Part shown: positions 24,208 to 32,255 of the stretch, piece by piece
Position numbering within the stretch: the first letter of the stretch is position 1
Layout: every line of letters begins with the position of its first letter
DNA from: UBA6168 sp964508135
GTDB lineage: Bacteria > Bacteroidota > Bacteroidia > Chitinophagales > Saprospiraceae
Assembly (NCBI GenBank): GCA_964508135.1
Contig: CAZDSU010000028.1
Span: forward strand, 1 to 64,000
Direction of reading: 5' to 3'
DNA length: 64,000 bases
Position numbers and translations under genes: made by a program
Notes under the pieces: generated by a model
Told to the model about the DNA's origin: nothing
The model's input: only the letters and a program-made list of their open reading frames with translations
Databases searched by the model: none

Positions 24208-24812
24208 AGTGTGTTCGTTTGTGTTCGCTTTTTGTTCAGTCCCTCAAGTTAAACCCGTAGTTTTTGCCTTTTTTCATAATTCATTTAATTGTGAAGGGGG
24301 GACGTATGCAGGGGCATAGCATTACCATGTCAAGAACCCTTGTGGTTCAAAAAATCAGTCTTCTGTCTTGTTGTTGCCTGTGGGAATAGTGCCGTAGGAA
24401 GTGATGTGATGGGCTTTAGTGTTGCGAAACTAGAATTTCTGACAGCAGCTTTTTGGGGGCTGTCAATTTTGTTCGCTGGGGAATCCATGTATGCGTTTGG
24501 AGGATAACACCCACTTTGCCAAAAATCAGGCCGCAAGGGAGTAGCTTTAAAATATTTATCCTAAAATCATTCACAACTCACTGACTTTAAGACAGGTAAC
24601 TACATTTTTTGAGAAAAAAAATCTTGGCATGAGCACCGTATTTGAAATGCCCACGACGCCTAATTGAACCTAAACTGTGGCTGGCCATCAGAAAGTTGCG
24701 CTCAAGGCCGTTTGAACTTGCGGCAGCTTTACGGGTTATTTTCCCGTTGCATCTCGTCGCAATGGCGAAAAATCACCACCGCAACCTTGCAATTTTCTAT
24801 TTTTGCGCCGCT
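24208..24812. other. Long intergenic region upstream of panD
   Basis: 605 bp without a convincing gene. Near its left end are short TGTTCG-type word repeats. From about 24600 to 24740 the minus strand has an open stretch of about 45 codons with no clear start and no recognised family, possibly a relic. The panD promoter is at its right edge. Confidence 0.45.
24798..24805 (+). promoter_or_regulatory. -7 element close to the panD start
   Basis: TATTTTTG matches TAnnTTTG and ends only 7 bp before the panD ATG at 24813. If used, the transcript would be leaderless or nearly so. No matching -33 element was found. Confidence 0.4.
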
Positions 24813-25163
24813 ATGTTTCTAACCATATTTAAGTCAAAAATTCACAGGGCCAAGATTACCGAGGCCAACCTCCACTACGTTGGCAGCATCACCATTGACG
24901 AGGCGCTGCTCGAAGCCGCCAACATCATGGAGGGCGAGAAGGTGCAGATCGTCAACAACAACAACGGCGAGCGCATCGAGACCTACGCCATCCGGGGCGA
25001 GCGCAATTCCGGCATCATCTGCCTGAACGGCGCCGCCGCCCGTAAGTGCCAACCCGGCGACATCATCATCATCATCGCCTACGCACTGATGACGCCAGAG
25101 GAGGCCAAGGGCTTCAAGCCTGCCACCGTTTTTCCTGACGAAAACAACCGGCTGCCAGCCTGA
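24813..25163 (+). CDS. panD: Aspartate 1-decarboxylase precursor
   Basis: A 116-aa protein that decarboxylates aspartate to beta-alanine for pantothenate and CoA. The ATG at 24813 gives the family start MFLTIFKSKIHRAKITEANL. The self-cleavage site that makes the pyruvoyl cofactor is visible as HYVGSITID (Gly-Ser), with later conserved YAIRGERNSGIICLNGAAAR. Full length. Upstream in-frame codons from 24642 are rejected as non-family sequence. It is 14 bp from the following flippase-like gene, so probably co-transcribed. Confidence 0.96.
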   Translation: MFLTIFKSKIHRAKITEANLHYVGSITIDEALLEAANIMEGEKVQIVNNNNGERIETYAIRGERNSGIICLNGAAARKCQPGDIIIIIAYALMTPEEAKGFKPATVFPDENNRLPA

Positions 25164-25177
25164 CCCCAATCGCTACG

Positions 25178-26260
25178 ATGAAAAAAATCGTTGTAAATAC
25201 GCTTCAATTCCTGCTCTCGCTCGGCATCGGCTCCACCATACTTTACTTTGTTTACCAGCACCAAAGCAAGTCCTACGTGAAAGATTGCATGTCGAAGGGC
25301 AATGCCGCCGAAGCCTGCAACCTGATGGACAAGCTCGTGGCCGACTTTCAGCAGACTAATTTTGGTTGGATTGCGCTCGTGATGCTCGCCTTCCTTGTCA
25401 GCAACTACAGCCGCACGGCCAAATGGATGATTTTGCTGAAACCGCTGGGTTATCAGCCCCGCTTTATCAACGGTTTCTTGTCCATCCTGGTGGCCTATTT
25501 TGCCAATATCTTCATCCCACGCATTGGCGAGGTGGCACGGGCAGGCATTTTTTCAAAATACGAGAAAATCCCCGTGGAAAAAGTCATGGGCACCATCGTG
25601 GTGGATAGGGTAGTGGACGTACTTTGCTTGCTGCTTGCCTTCTGCTTGGCGCTTTTTTTTGAGTTCGACAAGCTCTGGGGATATATCGAGCAAAACAGCG
25701 GGCAGGAGGGCGGTGGCAGCACCACGAAATGGCTGGTATTGGGCATCATTGCCGCCGTGGCGGGCGTGGTTTTTTTGCTTCGCAAAAAGCTGGCGCAAAC
25801 GGCCATTTTCCAAAAAATCATGAAACTGTTCTTGGGGTTTTGGGAGGGCATCCGCACCGTGGGAAAGCTCGACCGGCCTTGGCTTTTCATCTTCCACAGC
25901 CTCAATATCTGGCTGCTGTACTTCCTGATGACCTGGCTCGGCTTCAAGGCTTTCGGCCCTACCAGCCACCTCGACATGCGGGCGGCACTGACGGTTTTTG
26001 CCTTCGGGACGCTGGGAATGGTCATCCCGTCGCCTGGCGGCATGGGCACTTTTCAGGGGCTGGTCACTGGGGTACTCACGTTGTTTTATGGCATCAATGG
26101 CAACGATGCCTTCTCCGTCGCCAACATCATTTTCTTCTTGATTCAAATCGGGCTGAATTCTGTGATGGGCCTCATTGCTTTCGTGCTGCTGCCTTTTGTC
26201 AATAAAAATTACAAGCCAGCGGGCGAGCGGAGTGAAAGGGGAGAGAAAGTGAGCGAGTGA
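25178..26260 (+). CDS. Flippase-like membrane protein (lysylphosphatidylglycerol synthase TM / UPF0104)
   Basis: A 360-aa multi-pass membrane protein with the family motifs LVSNYSRTAKWMILLKPLGY, IFIPRIGEVARAG, VVDRVVDVLCLL and the C-terminal IPSPGGMGTFQGL. Such proteins are lipid flippase-like or carry the membrane half of MprF; there is no lysyl-transferase domain here. The ending GERSERGEKVSE is low-complexity. Probable operon panD, this gene, rfaE2. Confidence 0.9.
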   Translation: MKKIVVNTLQFLLSLGIGSTILYFVYQHQSKSYVKDCMSKGNAAEACNLMDKLVADFQQTNFGWIALVMLAFLVSNYSRTAKWMILLKPLGYQPRFINGFLSILVAYFANIFIPRIGEVARAGIFSKYEKIPVEKVMGTIVVDRVVDVLCLLLAFCLALFFEFDKLWGYIEQNSGQEGGGSTTKWLVLGIIAAVAGVVFLLRKKLAQTAIFQKIMKLFLGFWEGIRTVGKLDRPWLFIFHSLNIWLLYFLMTWLGFKAFGPTSHLDMRAALTVFAFGTLGMVIPSPGGMGTFQGLVTGVLTLFYGINGNDAFSVANIIFFLIQIGLNSVMGLIAFVLLPFVNKNYKPAGERSERGEKVSE

Positions 26261-26275
26261 GTGAACCTAGCTTGA

Positions 26276-26311
26276 CCAACAATTTAACAATCCAGCAATT
26301 TAACAATCCCA
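26276..26311. repeat. Word array (AACAATTTAACAATCC)
   Basis: CCAGCAATTTAACAATCCC and ACCAACAATTTAACAATCC words occupy the gap between the flippase-like gene and rfaE2. Only one orientation is present here, unlike the inverted versions elsewhere. Confidence 0.65.
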
Positions 26312-26313
26312 AA

Positions 26314-26802
26314 ATGTTCTTCGAAAAAATCCAATCCAAGATTCAAGACCAGGCACAGTTGTCCGAGACGGCGGCACACTGGCGAGTGCAAGGCGAGCGC
26401 ATCGTGTTCACCAATGGATGCTTTGACATCCTGCATTTTGGGCACGTACACTACCTCGCCGCAGCCCGTGACCTTGGCCATCGGCTGGTCGTTGGCGTCA
26501 ATTCGGATGCCTCGGTTCGCCGCCTGAAAGGCCCCAGCCGCCCAATCCAAGATGAGCGCACCCGGCTGCACCTGCTTGCCGCACTTGCCTGCGTGGATGC
26601 AGTCATGCTATTTGAAGAGGACACGCCCTACAACCTGATTGCCAGCCTCCGACCAGACGTTTTGGTGAAAGGAGGCGACTGGTCACCCTCCCAAATTGTG
26701 GGGGCTGACCTCGTGCTGGCCAATGGTGGCGAGGTGCGCAGCTTGCCGTTCGTCGAGGGTTTTTCAACCACAAAAATTGAAGAAAAAATACTTGGAAGAT
26801 AA
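26314..26802 (+). CDS. rfaE2: D-glycero-beta-D-manno-heptose 1-phosphate adenylyltransferase
   Basis: A 162-aa nucleotidyltransferase of the cytidylyltransferase-like fold. Motifs are VFTNGCFDILHFGHVHYL (HxGH), VVGVNSDASVRRLKG, RPIQDERTRL and PFVEGFSTTKIEEKIL. It makes ADP-heptose for the LPS inner core. The ATG at 26314 is chosen; the frame extends upstream to 26257 through the word array, which would add a non-family NNLTIQQFNN tail. It is a stand-alone second domain; the kinase part (RfaE1) is not adjacent. Confidence 0.94.
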   Translation: MFFEKIQSKIQDQAQLSETAAHWRVQGERIVFTNGCFDILHFGHVHYLAAARDLGHRLVVGVNSDASVRRLKGPSRPIQDERTRLHLLAALACVDAVMLFEEDTPYNLIASLRPDVLVKGGDWSPSQIVGADLVLANGGEVRSLPFVEGFSTTKIEEKILGR

Positions 26803-26934
26803 CTTGAAACGCCCAAATCTGCCTAACCCGTTCGTTTTCAAGGAAATAGAAACGAGGAGTCAGTCTCCTCATTTCCGGTTCGGAAAGCGAAAAATACTGC
26901 TTGGTTTTTTAATCAAAAATTAATCAAAAAAAAC

Positions 26935-26966
26935 TTGAAATAATCAGCTTTAGGAAACTATATTTG
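26935..26966 (+). promoter_or_regulatory. Promoter of the 76-aa coiled-coil gene
   Basis: TTG (26935-26937), a 21-bp spacer, then TATATTTG (26959-26966), which fits the Bacteroidota TAnnTTTG consensus. The ATG is 63 bp downstream. Confidence 0.5.
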
Positions 26967-27028
26967 TCACGCCTTGCAGTTGGTAGAATTATTGCTAAAA
27001 TATTTTCGCCTTACCAAACCAATTAATA

Positions 27029-27259
27029 ATGAATGAACATTCAATGATTCAGCGGCTTTTTTCCGCAAAAGATGCACTGACATCCACAATTCAGAAAATG
27101 CTTGACCTGAACCGCCAGTTAAAGTCCTTGCGAAAGAGCAAGGAAGAGTTGGAAGACCAGGCCATCAAGCAGGAGCTAAAACTGCTCAACAAGGTGGCCG
27201 ACCACCAGGCAAAAATTGTTCAACTCTATGAGTACCGCCTGAAAAAGGCAAGTAACTAA
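27029..27259 (+). CDS. Small coiled-coil protein, unknown
   Basis: 76 aa, almost entirely charged helix with heptad-like spacing (MLDLNRQLKSLRKSKEELED, KLLNKVADHQAKIVQLYEY). No signal or membrane segment. It has its own promoter and a terminator, so it is a monocistronic unit. A structural or adaptor helix is possible; no family recognised. Confidence 0.6.
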   Translation: MNEHSMIQRLFSAKDALTSTIQKMLDLNRQLKSLRKSKEELEDQAIKQELKLLNKVADHQAKIVQLYEYRLKKASN

Positions 27260-27274
27260 CCGACCATTTACCCA

Positions 27275-27322
27275 AAAAAATGCCTGCCTGGACGTATGTT
27301 CCATGGCAGGCATTTTTTTTTT
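27275..27322 (+). terminator. Rho-independent terminator
   Basis: TGCCTGCC pairs with GGCAGGCA around a 16-nt loop, preceded by an A run and followed by ten Ts. It lies 16 bp after the coiled-coil gene. Confidence 0.88.
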
Positions 27323-27504
27323 GCGCCCCACCTTCTCTTCTCCCTCAAAAAAACTGGGGCAAGTTTTGCAATATCTTAACACCCATTTGGGCAGCTTTTG
27401 CGTTTAATGGTACGAAGAACTGTCGGATGGGCGGCTGGCACTCAAAAACTTGATTGCTCGCTGAATCGAACGACTGCATAACTTCGCACCAAAATTTCAA
27501 TTAA

Positions 27505-28119
27505 ATGAAAATCCAAAGTATAGTCGTAGCGCTCTTTTTTTGTAGCACCGCTGCAGTTTCCGCGCAGACTAGCATCGGCAAGACTTCTATCAATGGCCAG
27601 CTTTTCACACTTTTGCTCGACAAAAATGGCGACACGCTCTACGTGGCCGAGGAACTGACGACGGTCTCGCTTACCTCACCCCGCAAATTTAAAAGCGTGG
27701 ACGAGTACAACCGCTACCGTAAGTACTTGCGTTACGCTGCCATCGTGTACCCGTACGCCAAGGAGGCCATCGCCACTTTTCGGCAGTTGAACGAAGAAAC
27801 GGAGGAAATGCGCAAGGGAAAACGCAAACGCTACGCCAAGAAACTGCAACGAGACCTCGATGACAAATTTGAGGCACCGCTGAAAAACCTGACCAAGACA
27901 CAGGGCAAAATCCTCGTAAAAATGGTGGAGCGGGAGCTAGAAACCCCACTCTACGACCTTATCCGCACCTATCGTGGCGGCATGACCGCCGGGTACTGGA
28001 ACACGGCCAGCAAGTTTTGGGGCTACGACCTCAAGCACGGCTACATCGAGGGGGAAGACCCGATTCTGGACGCCGTGTTGGAAGACTTTATCCTTTCTCA
28101 GCCGGAGGAGAACAAATGA
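27505..28119 (+). CDS. DUF4294 family exported protein
   Basis: A 204-aa protein with a signal peptide (1-20, ending VSAQ). The core EYNRYRKYLRYAAIVYPYAK and the block LIRTYRGGMTAGYWNTASKF match DUF4294, a Bacteroidota-specific family of unknown function. It contains a highly basic central helix (KGKRKRYAKKLQ). Upstream is a 180-bp non-coding space; downstream is an inverted word array and phhB. Confidence 0.9.
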   Translation: MKIQSIVVALFFCSTAAVSAQTSIGKTSINGQLFTLLLDKNGDTLYVAEELTTVSLTSPRKFKSVDEYNRYRKYLRYAAIVYPYAKEAIATFRQLNEETEEMRKGKRKRYAKKLQRDLDDKFEAPLKNLTKTQGKILVKMVERELETPLYDLIRTYRGGMTAGYWNTASKFWGYDLKHGYIEGEDPILDAVLEDFILSQPEENK

Positions 28120-28126
28120 TTCCTTG

Positions 28127-28181
28127 ATTGTTTTATTGTTGTATTGTTAGCGTGTAGAGAACAATACAACAATAAAACAAT
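28127..28181. repeat. Perfect inverted word array (ATTGTTTTATTGTTG)
   Basis: Arms 28127-28148 and 28160-28181 are perfect 22-bp reverse complements around an 11-nt loop. It lies between the DUF4294 gene and phhB, 15 bp before the phhB ATG, so it would sit in the phhB leader as a long AU hairpin. Confidence 0.9.
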
Positions 28182-28196
28182 TCAACAGCCATAACC

Positions 28197-28439
28197 ATGT
28201 GGACTGAAAAAGACAACGCACTACAAGCAACCTTCAAATTCAAGGACTTCACGCAGGCTTTTGCCTTCATGACCGAAGTGGCTTTCAAAGCTGAGAAGCT
28301 GAACCACCACCCAGACTGGTCAAACGTTTACAACACCGTCCATTTCAAGCTCAATACCCACGACGCTGGCAATTCCGTGACGGACAAAGACCACAAACTA
28401 TCCAAGGCCATTGATGCCATTGCGGAGCGGTACAAATAA
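28197..28439 (+). CDS. phhB: Pterin-4a-carbinolamine dehydratase
   Basis: An 80-aa protein with the conserved FKDFTQAFAFMTEVAFKAEK and the catalytic HHPDWSNVYNTVHFKLNTHD motif (two adjacent His, then W). It recycles tetrahydropterin after aromatic amino acid hydroxylation and can also act as a folate-pathway side enzyme. Slightly short compared with bacterial relatives of about 95-110 aa but with all key residues. The start follows the inverted array closely. Confidence 0.93.
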   Translation: MWTEKDNALQATFKFKDFTQAFAFMTEVAFKAEKLNHHPDWSNVYNTVHFKLNTHDAGNSVTDKDHKLSKAIDAIAERYK

Positions 28440-28469
28440 CAGTTTCGAGTTGTCCCAACTCAAAACTAA

Positions 28470-28507
28470 AAAAAGACCGCCAAGCTGCCGTTCACAGCTG
28501 GCGGTCG
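28470..28507 (-). terminator. Terminator of the glucosaminidase gene
   Basis: On the minus strand GACCGCCAGCTG pairs with CAGCTTGGCGGTC and is followed by a T run. The plus-strand side has no T-tract, so it mainly serves the leftward gene. Confidence 0.7.
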
Positions 28508-28605
28508 CACCCAGAACATACATGAGAAAACTACTATGTCGTGGTGATTTGGGGCTGGTTAATTGGGGCTTTCATAGTGAGAGCGCAACAGTCGGGTGAT
28601 TAATA

Positions 28606-28692
28606 ATTGTTGGATTGTTGTAATTGCTTGATTGTTGGCCCATATACCGACAACCAAATAACAATTTAGCAATCTAACAATTCAACAATTTA
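28606..28692. repeat. Inverted word array (ATTGTTGGATTGTTG)
   Basis: AATTGTTGGATTGTTGTAATT and further TTGATTGTTGG words face AACAATTTAGCAATC and TAACAATTCAACAATTTAGC. It follows the glucosaminidase stop on the minus strand. Loop of about 12-20 nt. Confidence 0.75.
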
Positions 28693-28695
28693 GCA

Positions 28696-29589
28696 TCAAT
28701 CCAACTCATCCAAGTGGTACTTCTCGATGAGTTCAATCAAAGTGTTATCGTAGTGTTTGGCCGTAGCGTAGCCAAGTTTTTTAAGGCCCTTCGCCCATGC
28801 CTCATAGTCGTCACCGTGTTTGAGTAAGGTCTTGTATTTGCCGCTGACTATCATTTTGCTGTGTGCCCGCCAGCTTTCCCATGAGTTGCCGTACTTCCTG
28901 AAAAAATCCTTGTGGCTGTCGTCGCCAAAATTCGAGCAGTGACCTTTACTGCAAGTGCGGCTGAAGCATTTCACCCCAAAGTGGTTGTTGTTCTTCTTGG
29001 CCAACTGGCTTGCACCAGCGTTGGTTTCAAGGATGCCCTGTGCCATTTTGACGCTGGCAGGTATGTTGTAGCGCTCCGATTCCTCAATAGCCAAGTCCTT
29101 GAATCGGCGGATGTACGACTTTACCCGCTTTTTCTCTGCGTCGTCGCCAGCCTCGTCGGCGAAGTAGTCCTTCGATTCAAAAATGGTCGCCAGGCCGCCC
29201 CATGCCGACTTTTTGGAGGTCGGCGGCTCCTCGTAGGCAACAGTTTCGGCAACGGGCATGCCTCCCATGTCGGCCCGCTGCCGAGCACCCACGCCCATCT
29301 CAAGGCTCGCATCCTTTCGGAAAACAAAGAATGCAAAGGCGCATAATATGGCCACCTTGGCCACAGGAACTTTCATAGCGCTCGGAGCAACGGCGGTTTT
29401 TTTGTAAAACTGGTACTTACCCACCACAAACAAACGCTCGATGACAAGCGCCAGTTGGCGCAGCACCCGAACGGCCATCGCACCCAGCGAAAGCGGTTGG
29501 TGGTTGCTGTAAGCGATGCCACTGCCGGAGCGGCTGTAACGGGCATGACCGTAGTCGGAATCGAAACTTTTTTGTTGGTTGTACATCAT
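28696..29589 (-). CDS. Glucosaminidase-domain peptidoglycan hydrolase
   Basis: A 297-aa protein: a membrane-anchoring hydrophobic stretch (about 73-90, VAKVAILCAFAFFVF) and a C-terminal glucosaminidase domain (about 150-297) with ESERYNIPASVKMAQGILET (catalytic Glu), NNNHFGVKCFS and WRAHSKMIVSGKYKTLL. It cleaves N-acetylglucosaminyl linkages in peptidoglycan. Divergent from the S24 repressor gene; the 150-bp region between them holds a palindrome that could control both. Confidence 0.92.
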   Translation of the reverse strand: MMYNQQKSFDSDYGHARYSRSGSGIAYSNHQPLSLGAMAVRVLRQLALVIERLFVVGKYQFYKKTAVAPSAMKVPVAKVAILCAFAFFVFRKDASLEMGVGARQRADMGGMPVAETVAYEEPPTSKKSAWGGLATIFESKDYFADEAGDDAEKKRVKSYIRRFKDLAIEESERYNIPASVKMAQGILETNAGASQLAKKNNNHFGVKCFSRTCSKGHCSNFGDDSHKDFFRKYGNSWESWRAHSKMIVSGKYKTLLKHGDDYEAWAKGLKKLGYATAKHYDNTLIELIEKYHLDELD

Positions 29590-29692
29590 GGCTAAGTTGT
29601 TTTTGAAAAACCTTGAAAACTATTTGTATCTTCGAGCCTCCTTCTTGCATGTTTCTGTTGCTACTGCAATCTGATGGTGCAAATATAAACAC

Positions 29693-29718
29693 AAAATGTT
29701 TTTTATTCCAAACATTTT
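29693..29718. promoter_or_regulatory. Palindromic operator between the glucosaminidase and S24 regulator genes
   Basis: AAAATGTTT and AAACATTTT are perfect 9-bp arms separated by 8 bp. A third half-site, AAAACATTTT, follows at 29721-29730. The site lies 22 bp before the repressor start codon, a usual position for autorepression by S24-type regulators. Confidence 0.6.
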
Positions 29719-29739
29719 TTAAAACATTTTTTATAAAAA

Positions 29740-30444
29740 ATGGGTATCTTCTCAGAAAACATTGTGAATCAACGCTTTAGGCAAGTGTTTGAGGAACTGG
29801 AAAAAAACAATTTGATTAAGGGAAAGTCTGATATTGCGAAGCAACTTGGCACCTACAACCACGTCGTAAACAGCATCCTCAAGGGCGACCGCAACATCAC
29901 TGTCGAGCAGCTACACAAATTGTTTGAAATATACGGCATAGACGCCAACTACCTGTTTGGCTTAGCCAACCAGATGTTCAAGAAGGCGATGGACACTGCC
30001 ATCCCAGTCCGCTCCCTCGACGAGCGGCAGTTCGGGGGCCGCCTCAACATCACGCTTGTGCCCAATCGGGCCATGGCCGGCTATGCCCTCGAACACTCGG
30101 ACAACAGCTACCTTGCCGACCTGCCCAAGTTTTCCATCCCAAACCTTGACGGCAACCTCATCGCCTTCGAAATCAACGGCGACAGCATGTACCCGACCAT
30201 CACCAACGGCGACATCGTCGTATGCGAGCCGCTCGAACGGGGCGACCCCCTGCGGGACAACAATGTATATGTCGTCGTGACGGACGTAGTGGTGGCCAAG
30301 CGGGTGCAGCAACTGCGTGAAGGCAGCCAACTCCGCCTCATCTCCGACAACGGCACGGTTTACAAGCCCTACGAAGTGGACCTCGAAGACATCCGGCAGG
30401 TGCTGCGGGTGAAGTGCCGATTGACGACCTACGCAATTAGCTGA
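29740..30444 (+). CDS. XRE/S24 (LexA/CI-like) transcriptional repressor
   Basis: A 234-aa protein: N-terminal HTH (about 5-75, KSDIAKQLGTYNHVVNSILK) and a C-terminal S24 peptidase-like domain. The serine is in EINGDSMYPTITNGD (about residue 148) and the lysine in VVVAKRV (about 187), so latent self-cleavage is plausible. In this class cleavage relieves repression after damage or stress. The gene is divergent from the glucosaminidase gene, with operator-like palindromes between. Not a typical LexA of canonical length, more like a CI-type regulator. Confidence 0.85.
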   Translation: MGIFSENIVNQRFRQVFEELEKNNLIKGKSDIAKQLGTYNHVVNSILKGDRNITVEQLHKLFEIYGIDANYLFGLANQMFKKAMDTAIPVRSLDERQFGGRLNITLVPNRAMAGYALEHSDNSYLADLPKFSIPNLDGNLIAFEINGDSMYPTITNGDIVVCEPLERGDPLRDNNVYVVVTDVVVAKRVQQLREGSQLRLISDNGTVYKPYEVDLEDIRQVLRVKCRLTTYAIS

Positions 30445-30545
30445 AATTGGAAATTGGGAAATTTAGAAATTGGAAATTGGGAAATTGGAAATTGGGCACG
30501 GAAACCAATTTCTCAATTTCTCAATTTCGTAATTTCCAATTTCTG
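30444..30545. repeat. Inverted word array (GAAATTGG)
   Basis: Left block of GAAATTGGAAATTGGGAAATT words (30444-30495) faces the right block of AATTTCTCAATTTCTCAATT and AATTTCCAATTTC words (about 30508-30543). About 11 nt separate them. The array fills the gap after the repressor and enters the reading frame of the next gene. Confidence 0.85.
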
Positions 30546-31961
30546 GGTTACACCACATGGCTCGTCCTCCTCTTTTTCTCCCTCGTCTTCTACCGTGAAC
30601 GGGCCTTTTTCATGGATGCAGGCTTCCAGCTTTTCAACCTCATCAACGAGCAGAAAATCCAGGTTTACCATTACCGCTTCGTGACTGCTGTGCCGCAGGT
30701 CGTGCCGTTTTTGTTGATGAAAATGGGCGCACCGCTCTGGGCGCTGGGCATGGGGTTTTCGGCGGCGTACCTGCTTTTTTACTTCGTAATCTGGCACCTG
30801 CTCGTCCGCTGGCTGCGCTGCGATGGCCTCGGCTGGGTACTGCTCTCCTTGGCCACGTTGATGACCTTCGACGGGTTTTACCACATCCAAAGCGAGTTCA
30901 ATTTGGGACTCTCGCTGCTGCTGCTGGCCTTCGGCGTAGTGCTCCGCAATGCCCGGTTGGATGCCGCCTGGCAGTGGGCGGCACTCCTGCCACTGGCTGC
31001 CACCGTGGGCTTTTCGCACAAGTTGAGCATCATCTTCACGGTGTTCCTCTGGGTGTTTTTCTGGCTGAAAAACAAGAAGTTGCGACACTGGCGGTACGGG
31101 CTGCTACTCGCCATTTTCATGTTGGCCACAGCCATCAAGTCAGTGTTTTTCACCAACTGGTACGAGGCGGCAAAACAGGCCGAATTCGCCGTCAATCTCC
31201 AGCATTATTTTCCAAAAATCTGGGCCATCCCGTCCAACTTCGTTTTTCTCGAACGCTGCCTGCATTACTACTACTTGCTACCGCTGCTGCTCGGCGTGGT
31301 GAGCGTTTTTTACCTTTGGAAAAAGCAGTGGCTGCGGCTGGGGCTGGTCTGGTCGTTTTCGCTCGGCTACCTGCTGCTGTACAACATCGCCGACCCACAG
31401 GCGCAGTTTCGGTTTTACTCGGAGGTGTCGTATTTGCCATTGAGCATTTTTGTGGCAGTACCGTTGTTTTTTGATGTTTTCGCAACGGGTTTCAACGTCA
31501 CACCTGCGTCGCTTTTGTCATGGCCGAAGGCCATCTCTGCGTCACGCACGGCACACATGACGCAGAGGTGGCCTTCGGCCATGACAAAACTGGTGGCAGC
31601 CGTCCTTCTCCTCCGCCTCGCCACCATCGCCTGGAACCACCGCACCGTCGCCACTCAATTCACCTGGATTCAGCAGCACCTCGATCGTCCCGGCAACCGT
31701 TTTTTGCTCCAAAAAGACCTCGTACCGATGGACACTGTGCTGATGGAATGGGGCGTGCCATTTACCGCCATGCACCTATCGGCGCTCGCCAGCCCCGACT
31801 CCGCCGAAACGCTGCTGGTCCTACCGGATTTTCAATGGTTCGAGGATAAAATGGAGAAGGACGGTGTGTTTTTTTCGCCGTTTCACAAGGTGTTGGAAAG
31901 GGAGGATTTGAACCAAAGGTATTATCGGCTACAGCCGGGGCGGTACGAGGTGGTTGAGTAA
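30447..31961 (+). CDS. Multi-pass membrane protein, glycosyltransferase-like
   Basis: Up to 504 aa with about 10 hydrophobic segments and conserved-looking FYRERAFFMDAGFQLFNLINEQ near the start. The layout resembles membrane glycosyltransferases (GT39/GT87-like), though no diagnostic acidic motif was confirmed. The start is uncertain: 30447 is a TTG inside the word array, and the first 30 or so residues are array-encoded; the conserved part begins at about residue 34. A 32-bp inverted repeat lies within the gene at 31513-31589. Confidence 0.7.
   Translation: MEIGKFRNWKLGNWKLGTETNFSISQFRNFQFLGYTTWLVLLFFSLVFYRERAFFMDAGFQLFNLINEQKIQVYHYRFVTAVPQVVPFLLMKMGAPLWALGMGFSAAYLLFYFVIWHLLVRWLRCDGLGWVLLSLATLMTFDGFYHIQSEFNLGLSLLLLAFGVVLRNARLDAAWQWAALLPLAATVGFSHKLSIIFTVFLWVFFWLKNKKLRHWRYGLLLAIFMLATAIKSVFFTNWYEAAKQAEFAVNLQHYFPKIWAIPSNFVFLERCLHYYYLLPLLLGVVSVFYLWKKQWLRLGLVWSFSLGYLLLYNIADPQAQFRFYSEVSYLPLSIFVAVPLFFDVFATGFNVTPASLLSWPKAISASRTAHMTQRWPSAMTKLVAAVLLLRLATIAWNHRTVATQFTWIQQHLDRPGNRFLLQKDLVPMDTVLMEWGVPFTAMHLSALASPDSAETLLVLPDFQWFEDKMEKDGVFFSPFHKVLEREDLNQRYYRLQPGRYEVVE
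31513..31589. repeat. 32-bp inverted repeat inside a coding sequence
   Basis: Arms 31513-31544 and 31558-31589 match at 31 of 32 positions (containing TGGCCGAAGGCCA) with a 13-nt loop. It is translated without interrupting the membrane protein frame, giving a loop segment unlike the membrane helices either side. Confidence 0.85.
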
Positions 31962-31970
31962 AGAAAATAT

Positions 31971-32001
31971 TTTGCTTTCAATGCGAGAAAACCTATTTTT
32001 G
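31971..32001 (+). promoter_or_regulatory. Canonical Bacteroidota promoter of the UPF0175/DUF3368 pair
   Basis: TTTG (31971-31974), a 19-bp spacer, TATTTTTG (31994-32001) matching TAnnTTTG. The ATG is 18 bp downstream. Both boxes and spacing fit, so this is the best-supported promoter in the window. Confidence 0.7.
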
Positions 32002-32018
32002 GAACAAAATCAATCATA

Positions 32019-32255
32019 ATGACCATCCAAATCGCTGACGAGCTTGCCCAAGGGCTATCGAAGCAGGACCTGCTGCTCGAAGTCGCCGTCGTGCTCTACC
32101 TCATGGAGCGCATCTCCCTTGGCAAAGCGGCCAAGCTGGCGGGCATGCACCGAATGGCTTTTCAGGTAGCGTTGGACAAGCGCCAAATTGCTATCCACTA
32201 CGACATCAAGGATTTTGAACGGGAGCGCCAGCACCTGCAATCTTTGCGGGCATGA
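32019..32255 (+). CDS. UPF0175-family antitoxin
   Basis: A 78-aa protein with the family core ELAQGLSKQDLLLEVAVVLY followed by ERISLGKAAKLAGMHRMAFQ, a helix-turn-helix-like segment. UPF0175 proteins pair with DUF3368 PIN-like toxins. Its stop overlaps the toxin start by 4 bp (ATGA), and it has a clear promoter of its own. It likely binds and neutralises the toxin and represses the operon; that function is family knowledge. Confidence 0.9.
   Translation: MTIQIADELAQGLSKQDLLLEVAVVLYLMERISLGKAAKLAGMHRMAFQVALDKRQIAIHYDIKDFERERQHLQSLRA

Noticed and set aside
24600..24740. A possible transposase relic on the minus strand upstream of panD
   Set aside because: About 45 open codons without a start or a recognisable family motif; too weak to call.
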